Shown here: positions 26,240 through 35,067 of the stretch, piece by piece
How the letters are laid out: every line of letters starts with the position of its first letter
How positions within the stretch are numbered: position 1 is the stretch's first letter
Assembly: GCF_023156285.1 (NCBI RefSeq)
Contig: NZ_JAKZAJ010000002.1
Location: 248,001 to 312,000, forward strand
Reading direction: 5' to 3'
Length of the DNA: 64,000 bases
DNA from: Marinobacter koreensis
GTDB taxonomy: Bacteria; Pseudomonadota; Gammaproteobacteria; Pseudomonadales; Oleiphilaceae
The notes under the pieces: model-generated
Seen by the model: only the letters and a program-made list of their open reading frames with translations
What the model was told of the DNA's origin: nothing
Database searches by the model: none
Made by a program: the position numbers and the translations under genes

Positions 26240-27343
26240 ATGGCAAGCCGACCCGACACCGACGACTATCTTTTCCTGTTTCTTGACGACGTTCCGCTGA
26301 TGGATGTGCGGGCGCCCGTGGAGTTTGCCCGCGGCAGCTTCCCCGCGGCGGAAAATGCCCCCCTCATGAACGACGAAGAGCGGCACCGGGTCGGCATCTG
26401 CTACAAGGAGAAAGGTCAGGACAAAGCCATTGAGCTGGGACACCAACTGGTTTCCGGAGACATCAAGGCCCAACGCATAGAAGCCTGGAAACGTTTCATC
26501 GCGCGGAATCCGGACGGCTACCTGTTCTGCTTCCGGGGTGGACTGCGCTCGCGCCTGACCCAGCAATGGATCCGTGATGCCGGCATCGATTATCCACTGG
26601 TCAAGGGTGGGTACAAGGCCCTCCGGCGCTTCCTCATTGACAGCCTGGAAGGGCTGATCGAGACATCCGATTTCCACATTCTCAGTGGCCGCACCGGTAC
26701 CGGCAAGACACGTGTCCTGCAACAATTGCCGAATCCGGTCGACCTGGAGGGACTGGCCAATCATCGGGGCTCCAGCTTCGGGCGCCGGGTGACGCCGCAG
26801 CCCTCACAGATCGATTTTGAGAATCGGCTGGCCGTGGCCATGCTGAAAGCCCATCACCGCATCGGCGGCACCATTTTCCTGGAGGACGAAAGCCGTCTGG
26901 TGGGTCGCTGCGCCCTGCCCGAAAGCCTGCGTAAGCGTATGGCCGAAGCGCCCCTGCTGGTGCTGGAGCGTCCGATGGCCGAACGCATCGCTATCATTCG
27001 CCAGGACTATGTCGAAGATATGCACGCCGATTACGTGGCCCGTGATGGCGAAGAGGCCGGGTGGCTCAACTTCCGCGACTACCTGCTCGCAGCCCTGGAT
27101 CGAATCCGCAAACGCCTCGGCGGAGAACGGCACCAGCAACTGAGGGCGTTGATGGAGTCCGCACTTGAAACACAGGCGCACCAGGGCGTGCTCTCCGGAC
27201 ATGACGCGTGGATTGAGGCCCTGCTCACGGACTATTACGACCCCATGTATGACTACCAGCTCAGCCAGAAGGAAGGGCGCATTCTGGTCCGGGGGGGACC
27301 GGCTGTTATCCGGGAGCAAGCCAATCTGGCCCAGCCTGCGTAA
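26240..27343 (+). CDS. mnmH: tRNA 2-selenouridine synthase
   Basis: MnmH (SelU/YbbB), 367 residues, replaces sulfur of 2-thiouridine at tRNA wobble position 34 by selenium using selenophosphate, through a geranylated intermediate. The N-terminal rhodanese domain (1-125) has the active cysteine in LFCFRGGLRSRL; the C-terminal half has a P-loop, SGRTGTGKTRVL, and NHRGSSFG. I start at 26240 (MASRPDTDD), with AGG 8 bases upstream; a longer frame from 26072 overlaps the divergent methyltransferase gene. No selD or selenocysteine gene is in this window. Confidence 0.93.
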   Translation: MASRPDTDDYLFLFLDDVPLMDVRAPVEFARGSFPAAENAPLMNDEERHRVGICYKEKGQDKAIELGHQLVSGDIKAQRIEAWKRFIARNPDGYLFCFRGGLRSRLTQQWIRDAGIDYPLVKGGYKALRRFLIDSLEGLIETSDFHILSGRTGTGKTRVLQQLPNPVDLEGLANHRGSSFGRRVTPQPSQIDFENRLAVAMLKAHHRIGGTIFLEDESRLVGRCALPESLRKRMAEAPLLVLERPMAERIAIIRQDYVEDMHADYVARDGEEAGWLNFRDYLLAALDRIRKRLGGERHQQLRALMESALETQAHQGVLSGHDAWIEALLTDYYDPMYDYQLSQKEGRILVRGGPAVIREQANLAQPA

Positions 27344-27392
27344 CAATGCGGTTGGGTGCTCCCGGTATCGTTATACCACCGAGACAAATCTC

Positions 27393-27401
27393 TGCTATAT
27401 A
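27393..27401 (+). promoter_or_regulatory. candidate extended -10 of mscS
   Basis: TGCTATATA fits an extended -10 and lies about 85 bases before the mscS start in the 142-base gap after mnmH. No good -35 is present. Confidence 0.35.
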
Positions 27402-27485
27402 AAAGGGGCTGGCAGTCCCTGTTTTGTTACGGCACCTTCCGATCCGGTACACCTGGAAAAACACGAATGAACAAGGAGTCTTAGT

Positions 27486-28319
27486 ATGGAAGATCTTTTC
27501 GGCGCGGATGGTAGCGCTTCCCAATTTATGGATCATGCAGTGACGCTGGTCATGACCTATGCGCCCAAGGTCGTGCTCGCGATCGTCACACTGATCATCG
27601 GTATGTGGCTGATCAACCGCTTCGTCGCCATCCTCGACAAGAAGCTGGGACAGAAAGACCCCACCCTGAACAAGTTTCTGTGCGGCTTGATCAACGCACT
27701 TCTGAAAGTACTGCTCCTGATTTCAGTGGCCTCCATGGTCGGCATCGCAACGACCTCCTTTATCGCTGTCATCGGTGCCGCAGGCCTCGCCGTCGGTCTG
27801 GCCCTGCAGGGCAGCCTGGCAAACTTCGCAGGCGGCGTCCTGATCCTGATCTTCAAACCCTTCAAGGTCGGCGACACCATTGAAGCACAGGGATTCCTTG
27901 GTGCCGTAAAAGAGATCAGCATTCTGTATACGATCATTGACACCTTCGACAACCGGCGCATCGTGATTCCTAACGGCCAGCTTGCCAACGCCAGCCTCAC
28001 CAATGTGAGTATTTACGATACCCGTCGCTGTGACATGACCTTCGGCATCGGATATGGCGATGATATCGACAAGGCCAAGCAGGTGATCAAGCAATGTCTG
28101 GAGGAGGATGAGCGAGTCCTGCCCGAACCAGCTCCCAGGATTGCCGTCGGTTCCCTTGGAGACAGCTCGGTCAACATCATTGTTCGCCCCTGGACGAAAA
28201 CCGACGACCTCTGGCCGGTCTATTGGGACATGCACGAAAAGATCAAAAAGGCGTTCGACCGCGAAGGTATCTCCATTCCGTTCCCACAGAGAGATGTACA
28301 TCTCTACAAAGAGGAGTGA
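27486..28319 (+). CDS. mscS: small-conductance mechanosensitive channel MscS
   Basis: A 277-residue channel of the short MscS type (E. coli 286) that opens when membrane tension rises on osmotic downshock. Three membrane helices: about 18-45, 62-88 and the pore-lining TM3 around GAAGLAVGLALQGSLANFAGGVLIL with the Gly/Ala packing pattern of MscS. The cytoplasmic cage follows (PFKVGDTIEAQGFLG, VIPNGQLANASLTNVS). AAGGAG lies 7 bases before the ATG. It stands alone, 142 bases after mnmH, and is followed by a GC-rich hairpin. Confidence 0.96.
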   Translation: MEDLFGADGSASQFMDHAVTLVMTYAPKVVLAIVTLIIGMWLINRFVAILDKKLGQKDPTLNKFLCGLINALLKVLLLISVASMVGIATTSFIAVIGAAGLAVGLALQGSLANFAGGVLILIFKPFKVGDTIEAQGFLGAVKEISILYTIIDTFDNRRIVIPNGQLANASLTNVSIYDTRRCDMTFGIGYGDDIDKAKQVIKQCLEEDERVLPEPAPRIAVGSLGDSSVNIIVRPWTKTDDLWPVYWDMHEKIKKAFDREGISIPFPQRDVHLYKEE

Positions 28320-28385
28320 ACGGTTTCGCATTGATACACCCCGTAACTCGCAAACGGCGTATGCTCAACTAAGCTGAGCAGTAAG

Positions 28386-28413
28386 GGCGGGAGGCTGAAC
28401 CAGTCCTCCCGCC
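28386..28413 (+). other. GC-rich hairpin after mscS, without T-run
   Basis: GGCGGGAGG (28386-28394) pairs with CCTCCCGCC (28405-28413), with an inner CTG/CAG extension. There is no T tract, so it is more likely an mRNA 3'-end stabiliser or Rho-linked end than a true intrinsic terminator. Confidence 0.5.
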
Positions 28414-28487
28414 AGTTCCGACGGAGCCCGGCCAACCAACAATGAACGGCTCCGAAACGCTGTCATTGCTGGTAGGAGGATGTAACG

Positions 28488-29045
28488 ATGCCGGTACAGC
28501 AGTTGAAGGATTACCTCGATACGGCAGGCGTGGAGTACATGTGCCTGTCCCACCCTCCCGCGTTCACGGCCCAGGAACTGGCCCACCACGTCAAGATTGC
28601 CGGTGATCGCGTCGTCAAGACGGTCATTATCGAACTGGATGGCAAGATGGCCATGCTGGTGATGCCCGCAACCTGGCGCATCCGCTGGGATCGCCTGTCC
28701 CGCATACTCGACACCGATTTCGTCGACCTTGCCGACGAGCAGGAATTCAAGGATCGCTTCCCCGATTGCGAGGTGGGTGCCATGCCTCCCTTTGGCAACC
28801 TGTTCGGTATGACCGTTTACTGCGCCGAATCCCTGACAGAACAGCCAGAGCTGGCCTTCGCGGCGGGCAGCCACACGGAATCGGTGCATATGAAGACGGC
28901 AGACTTCCTGAATCTGGTGCAACCGATGGTCCTGAACCAGGGGTTCATCAAGCCGGGGGCGAAAAAGCCTGCCTGGCTGGTGAAAGGCCGCCGTCAACCG
29001 GAGAATGTCGAAGAGGCAGGTATTTCAGGCGCCATCGGCTACTGA
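28488..29045 (+). CDS. YbaK/ProX-type aminoacyl-tRNA deacylase-like protein
   Basis: A 185-residue protein with a YbaK/aminoacyl-tRNA-editing domain (about 5-155). Members hydrolyse mischarged tRNA in trans. The domain features seen are SHPPAFTAQELAHH, a central lysine in AGDRVVKTVII, GAMPPFGNLFG and FAAGSHTESVHMKTADF. The C-terminal extension of about 35 residues is charged and has no recognised domain. A strong GGAGG site precedes the ATG. It lies between mscS and ubiF on the same strand (81-base gap to ubiF). The tRNA specificity cannot be read from sequence. Confidence 0.85.
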   Translation: MPVQQLKDYLDTAGVEYMCLSHPPAFTAQELAHHVKIAGDRVVKTVIIELDGKMAMLVMPATWRIRWDRLSRILDTDFVDLADEQEFKDRFPDCEVGAMPPFGNLFGMTVYCAESLTEQPELAFAAGSHTESVHMKTADFLNLVQPMVLNQGFIKPGAKKPAWLVKGRRQPENVEEAGISGAIGY

Positions 29046-29126
29046 GATCATCGCACCGACTTGATTCGGGTCGCTTGTCTGGGCGCTGCCATCGCGTAAA
29101 CTGACGGCAACAGACAGGAACCCGAT

Positions 29127-30431
29127 ATGAACCAAGCATTCGACATTGCCATCGTCGGCGCGGGCATGGTGGGCAGTTCGCTCGCAACCGGCCTCGGCCG
29201 CGACGGCTTCTCCGTTGTACTGATCGATCAGGCCACTCCGCCCGCCTTTGATCCGGCCGGAGCGCCAGACATCCGCGTATCCGCGCTCAGCGCGGGCAGC
29301 GAACGATACCTGAGAGATCTTGGAGCGTGGCCTCGAATTCTGGCCATGCGCACAACGCCCTATCGGCGCCTTGGCGTCTGGGACGAAACCCCGCATCCCC
29401 TGAACAACCTGTTCCCGACTCCGTTCGCAAAGGTCATGTTCGATGCCCGGGATCTAGGCGCTTCCCACCTCGGCCATATCGTCGAGAACACCGTCACCCA
29501 GCAGGCGCTCTGGCAATGTGCCCGGGACGAGAAGACCGTGACCATCCGGGCGGGTGAGGGTGTGAGTGATCTGGAAGAACACGGCGACCATGCCGTCATA
29601 CGCCTTGAAAACGGGGAGCAACTCACTGCAGGCCTGGTTATCGCCGCCGACGGTGCCCAGTCGAAGGTCCGGACACTGGCCGGCATCGGTGTGAGTCGTG
29701 ACCAGTATGCCCAGCAAGCCATGGTAATTTCGGTTCGTTATCGGGGAGCCGTGGAAGATATTACCTGGCAGGGATTTTACCCCTCGGGACCGAGGGCCTT
29801 TCTGCCGTTACACAGCGCCGGAGCGGAACATCCCGGAGAGAGCTGGGCCTCGCTGGTGTGGTATGACGCCCCTGAGGCGTTATCGACGTTGAAGGACCTG
29901 GACGAGCCGGCCCTGATGGATTCGATTCAAAAGGCCTTTCCCGAAAACCTGCCGCCCCTGACCCACATTGACGCCCGGGCCAGTTTCCCGATCGCCCGAC
30001 AGCACGCACGGCGCTATCATCAGGGACGCGTAGTGCTTGCCGGCGATTCCGCCCACACCATCAATCCGCTGGCCGGACAGGGGGTAAACCTTGGCTTCCA
30101 GGACGCGCAATGCCTTCAGTCCATGCTCCGGGAAGCGCGGCGCAGCGGTGCGGATCTGGCGGATGAGCGCTGGCTGACCCGCTATGAACAGCAGCGCCGA
30201 CCGGCCAACCAGCGCATGATGATGGCCATGGACCTGTTCTACTACCTGTTCAGCAACAACATTCCGCCGGTCCACCTGCTGCGGAATCTGGGGCTCGGCG
30301 CCGCACGTGCCCTGCCCTTTGCCCGCAATCGCGTCGCCCGCTACGCCATGGGCATCGACGAAGAATGGCCGGCAATCCTCAAGCGCCTGGCGAGCAGCCT
30401 GCCGGGACGTCCCCGGCGTCTGATGCCATAG
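29127..30431 (+). CDS. ubiF: ubiquinone ring hydroxylase (UbiF type)
   Basis: FAD-dependent monooxygenase, 434 residues, of the UbiH/UbiF/UbiI group, expected to hydroxylate the ring of a polyprenyl-methoxy-methylbenzoquinol in the cytosolic Ubi complex. It has the dinucleotide motif VGAGMVGSSLA (10-20), the DG motif VIAADGAQSKVR and the second FAD motif GDSAHTINPLAGQGVNLG. Similarity in DIRVSALSAGSERYL, ENTVTQQALWQ and the C-terminal MDLFYYLFSNNIPP favours UbiF over UbiH. The ubiCA pair is 28 kb away. hinT starts 32 bases after the stop. Confidence 0.88.
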   Translation: MNQAFDIAIVGAGMVGSSLATGLGRDGFSVVLIDQATPPAFDPAGAPDIRVSALSAGSERYLRDLGAWPRILAMRTTPYRRLGVWDETPHPLNNLFPTPFAKVMFDARDLGASHLGHIVENTVTQQALWQCARDEKTVTIRAGEGVSDLEEHGDHAVIRLENGEQLTAGLVIAADGAQSKVRTLAGIGVSRDQYAQQAMVISVRYRGAVEDITWQGFYPSGPRAFLPLHSAGAEHPGESWASLVWYDAPEALSTLKDLDEPALMDSIQKAFPENLPPLTHIDARASFPIARQHARRYHQGRVVLAGDSAHTINPLAGQGVNLGFQDAQCLQSMLREARRSGADLADERWLTRYEQQRRPANQRMMMAMDLFYYLFSNNIPPVHLLRNLGLGAARALPFARNRVARYAMGIDEEWPAILKRLASSLPGRPRRLMP

Positions 30432-30463
30432 TCATCGATTCAAACCACAAGAAAGGAGCCTCC

Positions 30464-30829
30464 ATGTCCGAGACGATCTTTACCAAAATCATTAATCGAG
30501 AGATTCCCGCTGACATCGTTTACGAAGACGACATCAGCCTGGCCTTTCGGGATATCAACCCCCAGGCACCAGTGCATCTTCTGGTCATCCCCAAGAAGGA
30601 AATCGCGTCTATCAACGACATCGAGGAAGGTGATCGGGAGCTGGTGGGACACCTCTACTGGGTAGCCGGCAAGCTGGCCAGGGAGATGGGGTTTGCCGAG
30701 GACGGCTATCGGACCGTGATGAACTGTGGCGAGAATGCCGGGCAGACGGTCTTCCATATCCATCTGCACCTGCTGGCTGGAAAGCCGTTCGGCTGGCCTC
30801 CCTATACCGACAAGATGAAGCAGGCCTGA
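30464..30829 (+). CDS. hinT: HIT-family nucleotide hydrolase HinT
   Basis: Histidine-triad protein of 121 residues, a purine nucleoside phosphoramidase. The family begins with IFTKIINREIPADIVYEDD, and the triad is HIHLHLLAG near residues 100-108, with the nucleotide-binding NCGENAGQTV before it. ATG 30464 follows AAAGGAG by 5 bases; a frame open from 30365 overlaps the end of ubiF and is rejected. It converges on pstB, with a hairpin in the 69-base gap. Confidence 0.95.
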   Translation: MSETIFTKIINREIPADIVYEDDISLAFRDINPQAPVHLLVIPKKEIASINDIEEGDRELVGHLYWVAGKLAREMGFAEDGYRTVMNCGENAGQTVFHIHLHLLAGKPFGWPPYTDKMKQA

Positions 30830-30851
30830 GCGGTCTTATCCGCCAGCGACC

Positions 30852-30889
30852 GTGCGGGGTAAAGGGGTGCTCCCGTGATCACCCCGCAC
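30852..30889. other. convergent-gene hairpin between hinT and pstB
   Basis: GTGCGGGGT (30852-30860) and ACCCCGCAC (30881-30889) form a perfect 9-bp stem with a 20-base loop. It has no T-run on either side, but its place between two convergent stops suggests a shared transcript end or stabiliser. Confidence 0.5.
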
Positions 30890-30898
30890 GACTGCCAA

Positions 30899-31768
30899 TC
30901 AACCGAAGCGACCGGTGATGTAGTCTTCCGTTTCCTTCCGGTCCGGGTTGGTGAAGATGTTGTCGGTGTGGTCGTACTCCATCAGATCCCCAAGGTACAT
31001 GAACGCGGTATAGTCAGAGACCCGGGCCGCCTGCTGCATGTTGTGGGTTACGATCGCGATGGCGAAATCGTCCTTGAGTTCGTAGATCAATTCCTCAATC
31101 TTCGACGTGGAGATCGGATCCAGTGCCGAGGTAGGCTCATCCAGCAGGAGAACCTCCGGTTTGACGGCGATGCCACGGGCAATACACAGCCTCTGCTGCT
31201 GACCACCGGACAGCGCGCCACCGGTCTGTTTCAGCTTGTCCTTGACCTCATCCCACAAGGCTGCACGCTGCAGCGCCCACTCCACACGTTCGTCCAGTTC
31301 GGATTTTTTCAGCTTCTCATACAGCCGGACGCCGAAGGCGACGTTGTCATAGATGGACATGGGGAACGGCGTCGGCTTCTGGAACACCATGCCAACCCGC
31401 GCCCGCAGCATGTTGACGTCAATCCCGGACCCGAGGACGTTCTCCCCGTCCAGGATCAGGTCACCCTCCGCACGCTGGCCCGGATACAGGTCATACATCC
31501 GGTTGAAGACCCGGAGCAGTGTGGATTTGCCGCACCCGGACGGACCGATGAACGCCGTTACCTTGCGGTCGGGAATGCCCATGGAGATATCGTGCAGGGC
31601 CTTGAACTTGCCGTAGTAGAAACTCAGATCCCGCAGAACAATCTTGGGATCCGCCACCGCCCGGATGTAATTCGTTTTCTCGAGCAGATCGTCGGTATTA
31701 CCAGACGCCGACAACGCGGACGCCTCCAACCCGGTGGAGTCTTGGTCGATAGACGATTCTTGAGTCAT
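30899..31768 (-). CDS. pstB: phosphate ABC transporter ATPase PstB
   Basis: ATP-binding subunit of the high-affinity phosphate importer, about 289 residues. Walker A is [12 protein letters not shown]-loop [11 protein letters not shown], signature LSGGQQQR, Walker [14 protein letters not shown] and H-loop VTHNMQQA. An N-terminal extension of about 35 residues precedes the ABC core. Start uncertain: ATG 31768 has GAAGG 8 bases upstream and is used here; GTG 31822 would overlap the pstA stop as GTGA. Last gene of the leftward pst cluster. Confidence 0.95.
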   Translation of the reverse strand: MTQESSIDQDSTGLEASALSASGNTDDLLEKTNYIRAVADPKIVLRDLSFYYGKFKALHDISMGIPDRKVTAFIGPSGCGKSTLLRVFNRMYDLYPGQRAEGDLILDGENVLGSGIDVNMLRARVGMVFQKPTPFPMSIYDNVAFGVRLYEKLKKSELDERVEWALQRAALWDEVKDKLKQTGGALSGGQQQRLCIARGIAVKPEVLLLDEPTSALDPISTSKIEELIYELKDDFAIAIVTHNMQQAARVSDYTAFMYLGDLMEYDHTDNIFTNPDRKETEDYITGRFG

Positions 31769-31818
31769 AGTCGCTGCCTTCATAGTGTCAATCTCTGGCG
31801 CTGCCTGAGTAGTCGGTA

Positions 31819-32661
31819 TCACGGCTTCTGTTTATGGCCTTTCAAGCCGTAACGGGCAAATATGTTCATCGCTAGAACGCTGATCGTAATGAGCAGTGCC
31901 GCCGCCCACGCGAGATTCTGCCAATCGCTATAGGGGCTCAGGGCGTACTGGTAGATCACCACGGGCATGTTGGCCATCGGCTGGCTCATGTCGGTTGACC
32001 AGAAATTGTTGCTAAGAGCGGTAAACAGAAGCGGCGCCGTCTCGCCCATAATCCGTGCCGTCGCCAGAAGGAGGCCCGTGATCATGCCGCTGAGGGCCGC
32101 CTTATACACCACGTGAACCGTCACTTTCCAGCGCGGCGCGCCGAGGGCTGCAGCCGCTTCCCGAAGCTGCGAGGGCACCAGTTTGAGCATGTCTTCCGTG
32201 GTGCGAACGACCACCGGCACCACCAGAATGGCCAGCGCGACACCCCCGGCCCAGCCGGAAAAATGCCCTACCGGGCTGACAAACAGGGTGTAGACAAACA
32301 CACCTACAACGATGGAGGGAGCTGACAGGAGGATGTCGTTGATAAAACGCACGGTACTGGCGAACCGGGACTTGCCTCCGAACTCCGCCAGATAGGTCCC
32401 CGCCATGATGCCGATGGGGGTGCCAAGCAACACCGCCACCACCGTCAGCAGAAGCGTGCCCACAATGGCGTTGAGCAAACCACCCGACTCACCCGGAGGC
32501 GGGGTCATCTCGGTAAACACCGCCCAGTTGATGTGGGCGAAGCCTTTGATAAAAAGGATCGAGAGAATCCAGCCCAGCATGACCAGGCCGAACAGGGTGA
32601 CCGCAATGGAGGCGGTCAGGTTAAACGCATTGATCATCTTACGGCGGTGATATCGGGTCAT
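31819..32661 (-). CDS. pstA: phosphate ABC transporter permease PstA
   Basis: Membrane permease subunit of the Pst importer, 280 residues, six predicted helices (about 12-40, 65-95, 110-135, 140-160, 185-215, 250-275). The EAA-type coupling loop reads [15 protein letters not shown] and the family block [12 protein letters not shown] is present. The ATG at 32661 comes one base after the pstC stop, so the pair is tightly coupled; a longer frame to 32730 overlaps pstC and is rejected. Confidence 0.95.
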   Translation of the reverse strand: MTRYHRRKMINAFNLTASIAVTLFGLVMLGWILSILFIKGFAHINWAVFTEMTPPPGESGGLLNAIVGTLLLTVVAVLLGTPIGIMAGTYLAEFGGKSRFASTVRFINDILLSAPSIVVGVFVYTLFVSPVGHFSGWAGGVALAILVVPVVVRTTEDMLKLVPSQLREAAAALGAPRWKVTVHVVYKAALSGMITGLLLATARIMGETAPLLFTALSNNFWSTDMSQPMANMPVVIYQYALSPYSDWQNLAWAAALLITISVLAMNIFARYGLKGHKQKP

Positions 32662-32662
32662 A

Positions 32663-33640
32663 TCAGGTACTCCGTCCTTCCTGTACCTTCCCGAGCCGGA
32701 GCAGGAACCATTTAGAGATGGCCAGGACAATGAAGGTGATGATGAACAGGATCAGGCCGAGCGCAATCAGCGAGGACATGTGCAGACCATCGGCTTCGTT
32801 GAATTCATTGGCCAGTGTCGAGGCAATGGTGGAACCGGGGTAGAACAGGCCGGTCATCAGTTCCTGGGCATTACCGACAACGAAGGTCACCGCCATGGTC
32901 TCGCCGAGCGCCCGACCGAGCCCCAGCATGATGCCCCCGATAACCCCCACTTTGGTGTAAGGGAGGATGACTTTCCAGACCACTTCCCACGTGGTTGACC
33001 CCATGGCGTAGGCGGACTCTTTCAAATCCTTGGGAACGACATCAAACATGTCACGCATCACCGACGCGATGAACGGAATGATCATGATCGCCAGAATGAA
33101 ACCGGCGGTGAACAGGCTCACACCGATCGGTGGCCCCTGGAAGAACTGGCCGATCAGCGGAAGCTCACCGATGGTGTCGGTCAGCACAGGTTGCAGGTTT
33201 TCGGAAAACCAGGGGGCAAAATAGAACAGGCCCCACATGCCGTAGATAATGGAGGGGACCGCAGCCAGCAGTTCCACCGCAATACCGACCGGCTTCTTCA
33301 GCCATTCCGGTGCCATTACGCTGATGAAAAGGGCAATACCAAAGCTCACCGGTATGCCGATCAGAATGGCGATAAACGAGGTAACCAGGGTTCCGACGAT
33401 GGGAATGACGGCACCATATTGATCATTCACCACATCCCATTTTTCGGTGGTGAAAAAATCGAGACCAAAGGTCTGAAACGTCGGCCAGGCATCCTTGAAC
33501 AGCATCAGGATGATTGCGGCCAACACCACCAAAACCATGGCGGCAAAAAAGAAGGCGGTGCCCTTGAAGAGCTTGTCGCCCAGCGTACCTATCATCGCTT
33601 GCCGGGAGTGTTTCGAATATTGAGTTTCTGGCGCTGCCAT
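32663..33640 (-). CDS. pstC: phosphate ABC transporter permease PstC
   Basis: Second Pst permease, 325 residues, with six helices and the conserved [19 protein letters not shown] block ([16 protein letters not shown]), the coupling loop [15 protein letters not shown], and [16 protein letters not shown], all typical of PstC. ATG 33640 has GGGAG 5 bases upstream; an in-frame codon at 33688 is less likely. It follows pstS after 132 bases that hold a stem-loop, and is coupled to pstA. Confidence 0.95.
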   Translation of the reverse strand: MAAPETQYSKHSRQAMIGTLGDKLFKGTAFFFAAMVLVVLAAIILMLFKDAWPTFQTFGLDFFTTEKWDVVNDQYGAVIPIVGTLVTSFIAILIGIPVSFGIALFISVMAPEWLKKPVGIAVELLAAVPSIIYGMWGLFYFAPWFSENLQPVLTDTIGELPLIGQFFQGPPIGVSLFTAGFILAIMIIPFIASVMRDMFDVVPKDLKESAYAMGSTTWEVVWKVILPYTKVGVIGGIMLGLGRALGETMAVTFVVGNAQELMTGLFYPGSTIASTLANEFNEADGLHMSSLIALGLILFIITFIVLAISKWFLLRLGKVQEGRST

Positions 33641-33728
33641 GGGTTCTCCCGCCTGGATCAACACGGTTTCAGGATGAACTCCGGCCATAGGGGCCGTTTT
33701 CGGGTGGAGCGATTATGCCACAACAAGA

Positions 33729-33754
33729 AAGGACAGGCGAAAACGCCTGTCCTT
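33729..33754 (-). terminator. stem-loop between pstS and pstC (attenuator-like)
   Basis: AAGGACAGGCG (33729-33739) pairs perfectly with CGCCTGTCCTT (33744-33754), loop of four. On the minus strand it lies 18 bases after the pstS stop and is followed by a moderately T-rich tail (TCTTGTTG). A partial terminator or stabiliser here would give more PstS than PstCAB, as is usual for binding proteins. Confidence 0.65.
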
Positions 33755-33772
33755 CGTTCACAAAAACCCCGA

Positions 33773-34813
33773 TTACTTGAGGTTGATCTTCTCTTCCCAG
33801 GAAGATTCGATCAGTTCAGCAACGCTCTTGGGGATCGGGATGTAGTGCAGTTCAGCGGCAGCCGGCTGGCCATTGGCCATGGACCACTTGAAGAAGTCCA
33901 GGACTGCTTTCACCTGAGCCGGGTTCTTCGGATCGGTGTGAACCATCGCGAAGGTAGAACCGGTGATCGGCCAGCTGTTTTCGCCCGGCTGGTTAGTCAG
34001 GACAACACGGAAACCCGGAGTACCTTTCCAGTCAGCACCGGCAGCGGCGGCTGCAAAGTTATCGCTGGTGGGCGCAACACGGTTGCCGTCGCGGTTGATC
34101 ATGTCCATGTAGGTCAGCTTGTTTTCCAGGGCATAGGCATACTCAACGTAGCCGATGGCGCCCTTGATGCGACCGGTGTAGGAAGCAACGCCTTCGTTAC
34201 CTTTACCACCGAGGTTACCCTTGGACATCCAGTTTACGGTTTTGCCTTCGCCAACTTCGGATTTCCAGGCGTCACTGGCCTTGGACAGGTAGTTGGTGAA
34301 AATGGCGGTGGTGCCAGAAGAATCTGAGCGGTGAACCACTGTAATACGCAGGTCAGGCAGGTCGGCATCCGGGTTCAGCTTGGCGATGGCCGGATCGTTC
34401 CAGTTGGTGATCTTGCCCATCAGAATGGCTGCGAGGGTTTCGCCGTCGACAGCCAGCTCACCCGGCTTGATGCCCGGAACGTTGGCAACCGGTACGATAC
34501 CGCCCATGATCAGCGGCCACTGGGTCAGGCCACTGTCTTTCAGATCTTCGACAGTCAGGGGTGCGTCGGAAGCACCGAAATCCACGTTACCGGCCTTGAT
34601 CTGCTTGATGCCAGCACCGGAGCCAACTGACTGGTAGTTTACTTCAATACCGGTCTCTTCCTTGTAAGCGCTGGCCCACTTGGAAATGATCGGATACGCG
34701 AAAGATGAACCGGCACCGGTCACCTTCTCGACGCTGGCAGCGTGACCAGCTGCAGAAACAGTTACGGCGGCAGCGGCGAAAATACCCGCAATCAGCTTTC
34801 TGTCGAATTTCAT
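33773..34813 (-). CDS. pstS: periplasmic phosphate-binding protein PstS
   Basis: Substrate-binding protein of the Pst importer, 346 residues. A Sec signal peptide (MKFDRKLIAGIFAAAAVTVSA, cleaved near AGHAAS) is followed by the mature start VEKVTGAGSSFAYPII. Phosphate-contacting blocks are GAGSSF, GASDAPL and HRSDSSGTTAIF. ATG 34813 has AGGAGAG upstream; the frame runs open to 35095 into phoU and the extension has no signal peptide. A PHO box lies 116 bases upstream. Confidence 0.97.
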   Translation of the reverse strand: MKFDRKLIAGIFAAAAVTVSAAGHAASVEKVTGAGSSFAYPIISKWASAYKEETGIEVNYQSVGSGAGIKQIKAGNVDFGASDAPLTVEDLKDSGLTQWPLIMGGIVPVANVPGIKPGELAVDGETLAAILMGKITNWNDPAIAKLNPDADLPDLRITVVHRSDSSGTTAIFTNYLSKASDAWKSEVGEGKTVNWMSKGNLGGKGNEGVASYTGRIKGAIGYVEYAYALENKLTYMDMINRDGNRVAPTSDNFAAAAAGADWKGTPGFRVVLTNQPGENSWPITGSTFAMVHTDPKNPAQVKAVLDFFKWSMANGQPAAAELHYIPIPKSVAELIESSWEEKINLK

Positions 34814-34912
34814 GAACTCTCTCCTAAAGCAGTTGAATACTTCTGCCACACTCGTTCCGGTGTAGCTGGTGGCCGTGACCAGCGAGTGGCTGGCAAGTTG
34901 TGACCTGCACGC

Positions 34913-34946
34913 AGTATCCAGAATAATTATGTCAGTTTTATGACGA
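34913..34946 (-). promoter_or_regulatory. PHO box and -10 of pstS
   Basis: Read on the minus strand TCGTCATAAAACTGACAT (34946-34929): two PhoB half-sites at an 11-base pitch, close to consensus. A -10-like GATACT (34918-34913) begins 10 bases downstream, the same geometry as the phoB promoter in this window. Transcript start is predicted near 34906, giving a leader of about 90 bases. Confidence 0.85.
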
Positions 34947-35013
34947 CGACGATAATGGCGACACAAAGGAAAGGAGGTGAGAAACGAAACGTCGGAGGAA
35001 ACCGGAAGAGAGC

Positions 35014-35039
35014 GCCGGATGATCCAGCAATCATCCGGC
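35014..35039. other. strong hairpin between phoU and pstS
   Basis: GCCGGATGAT (35014-35023) pairs with ATCATCCGGC (35030-35039), loop CCAGCA. No T-run follows on the minus strand. It lies after the phoU stop and upstream of the PHO box, so it may end or protect the phoU transcript. Confidence 0.6.
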
Positions 35040-35067
35040 AACACGAGGGGAAATGCGCAGCCCGACC

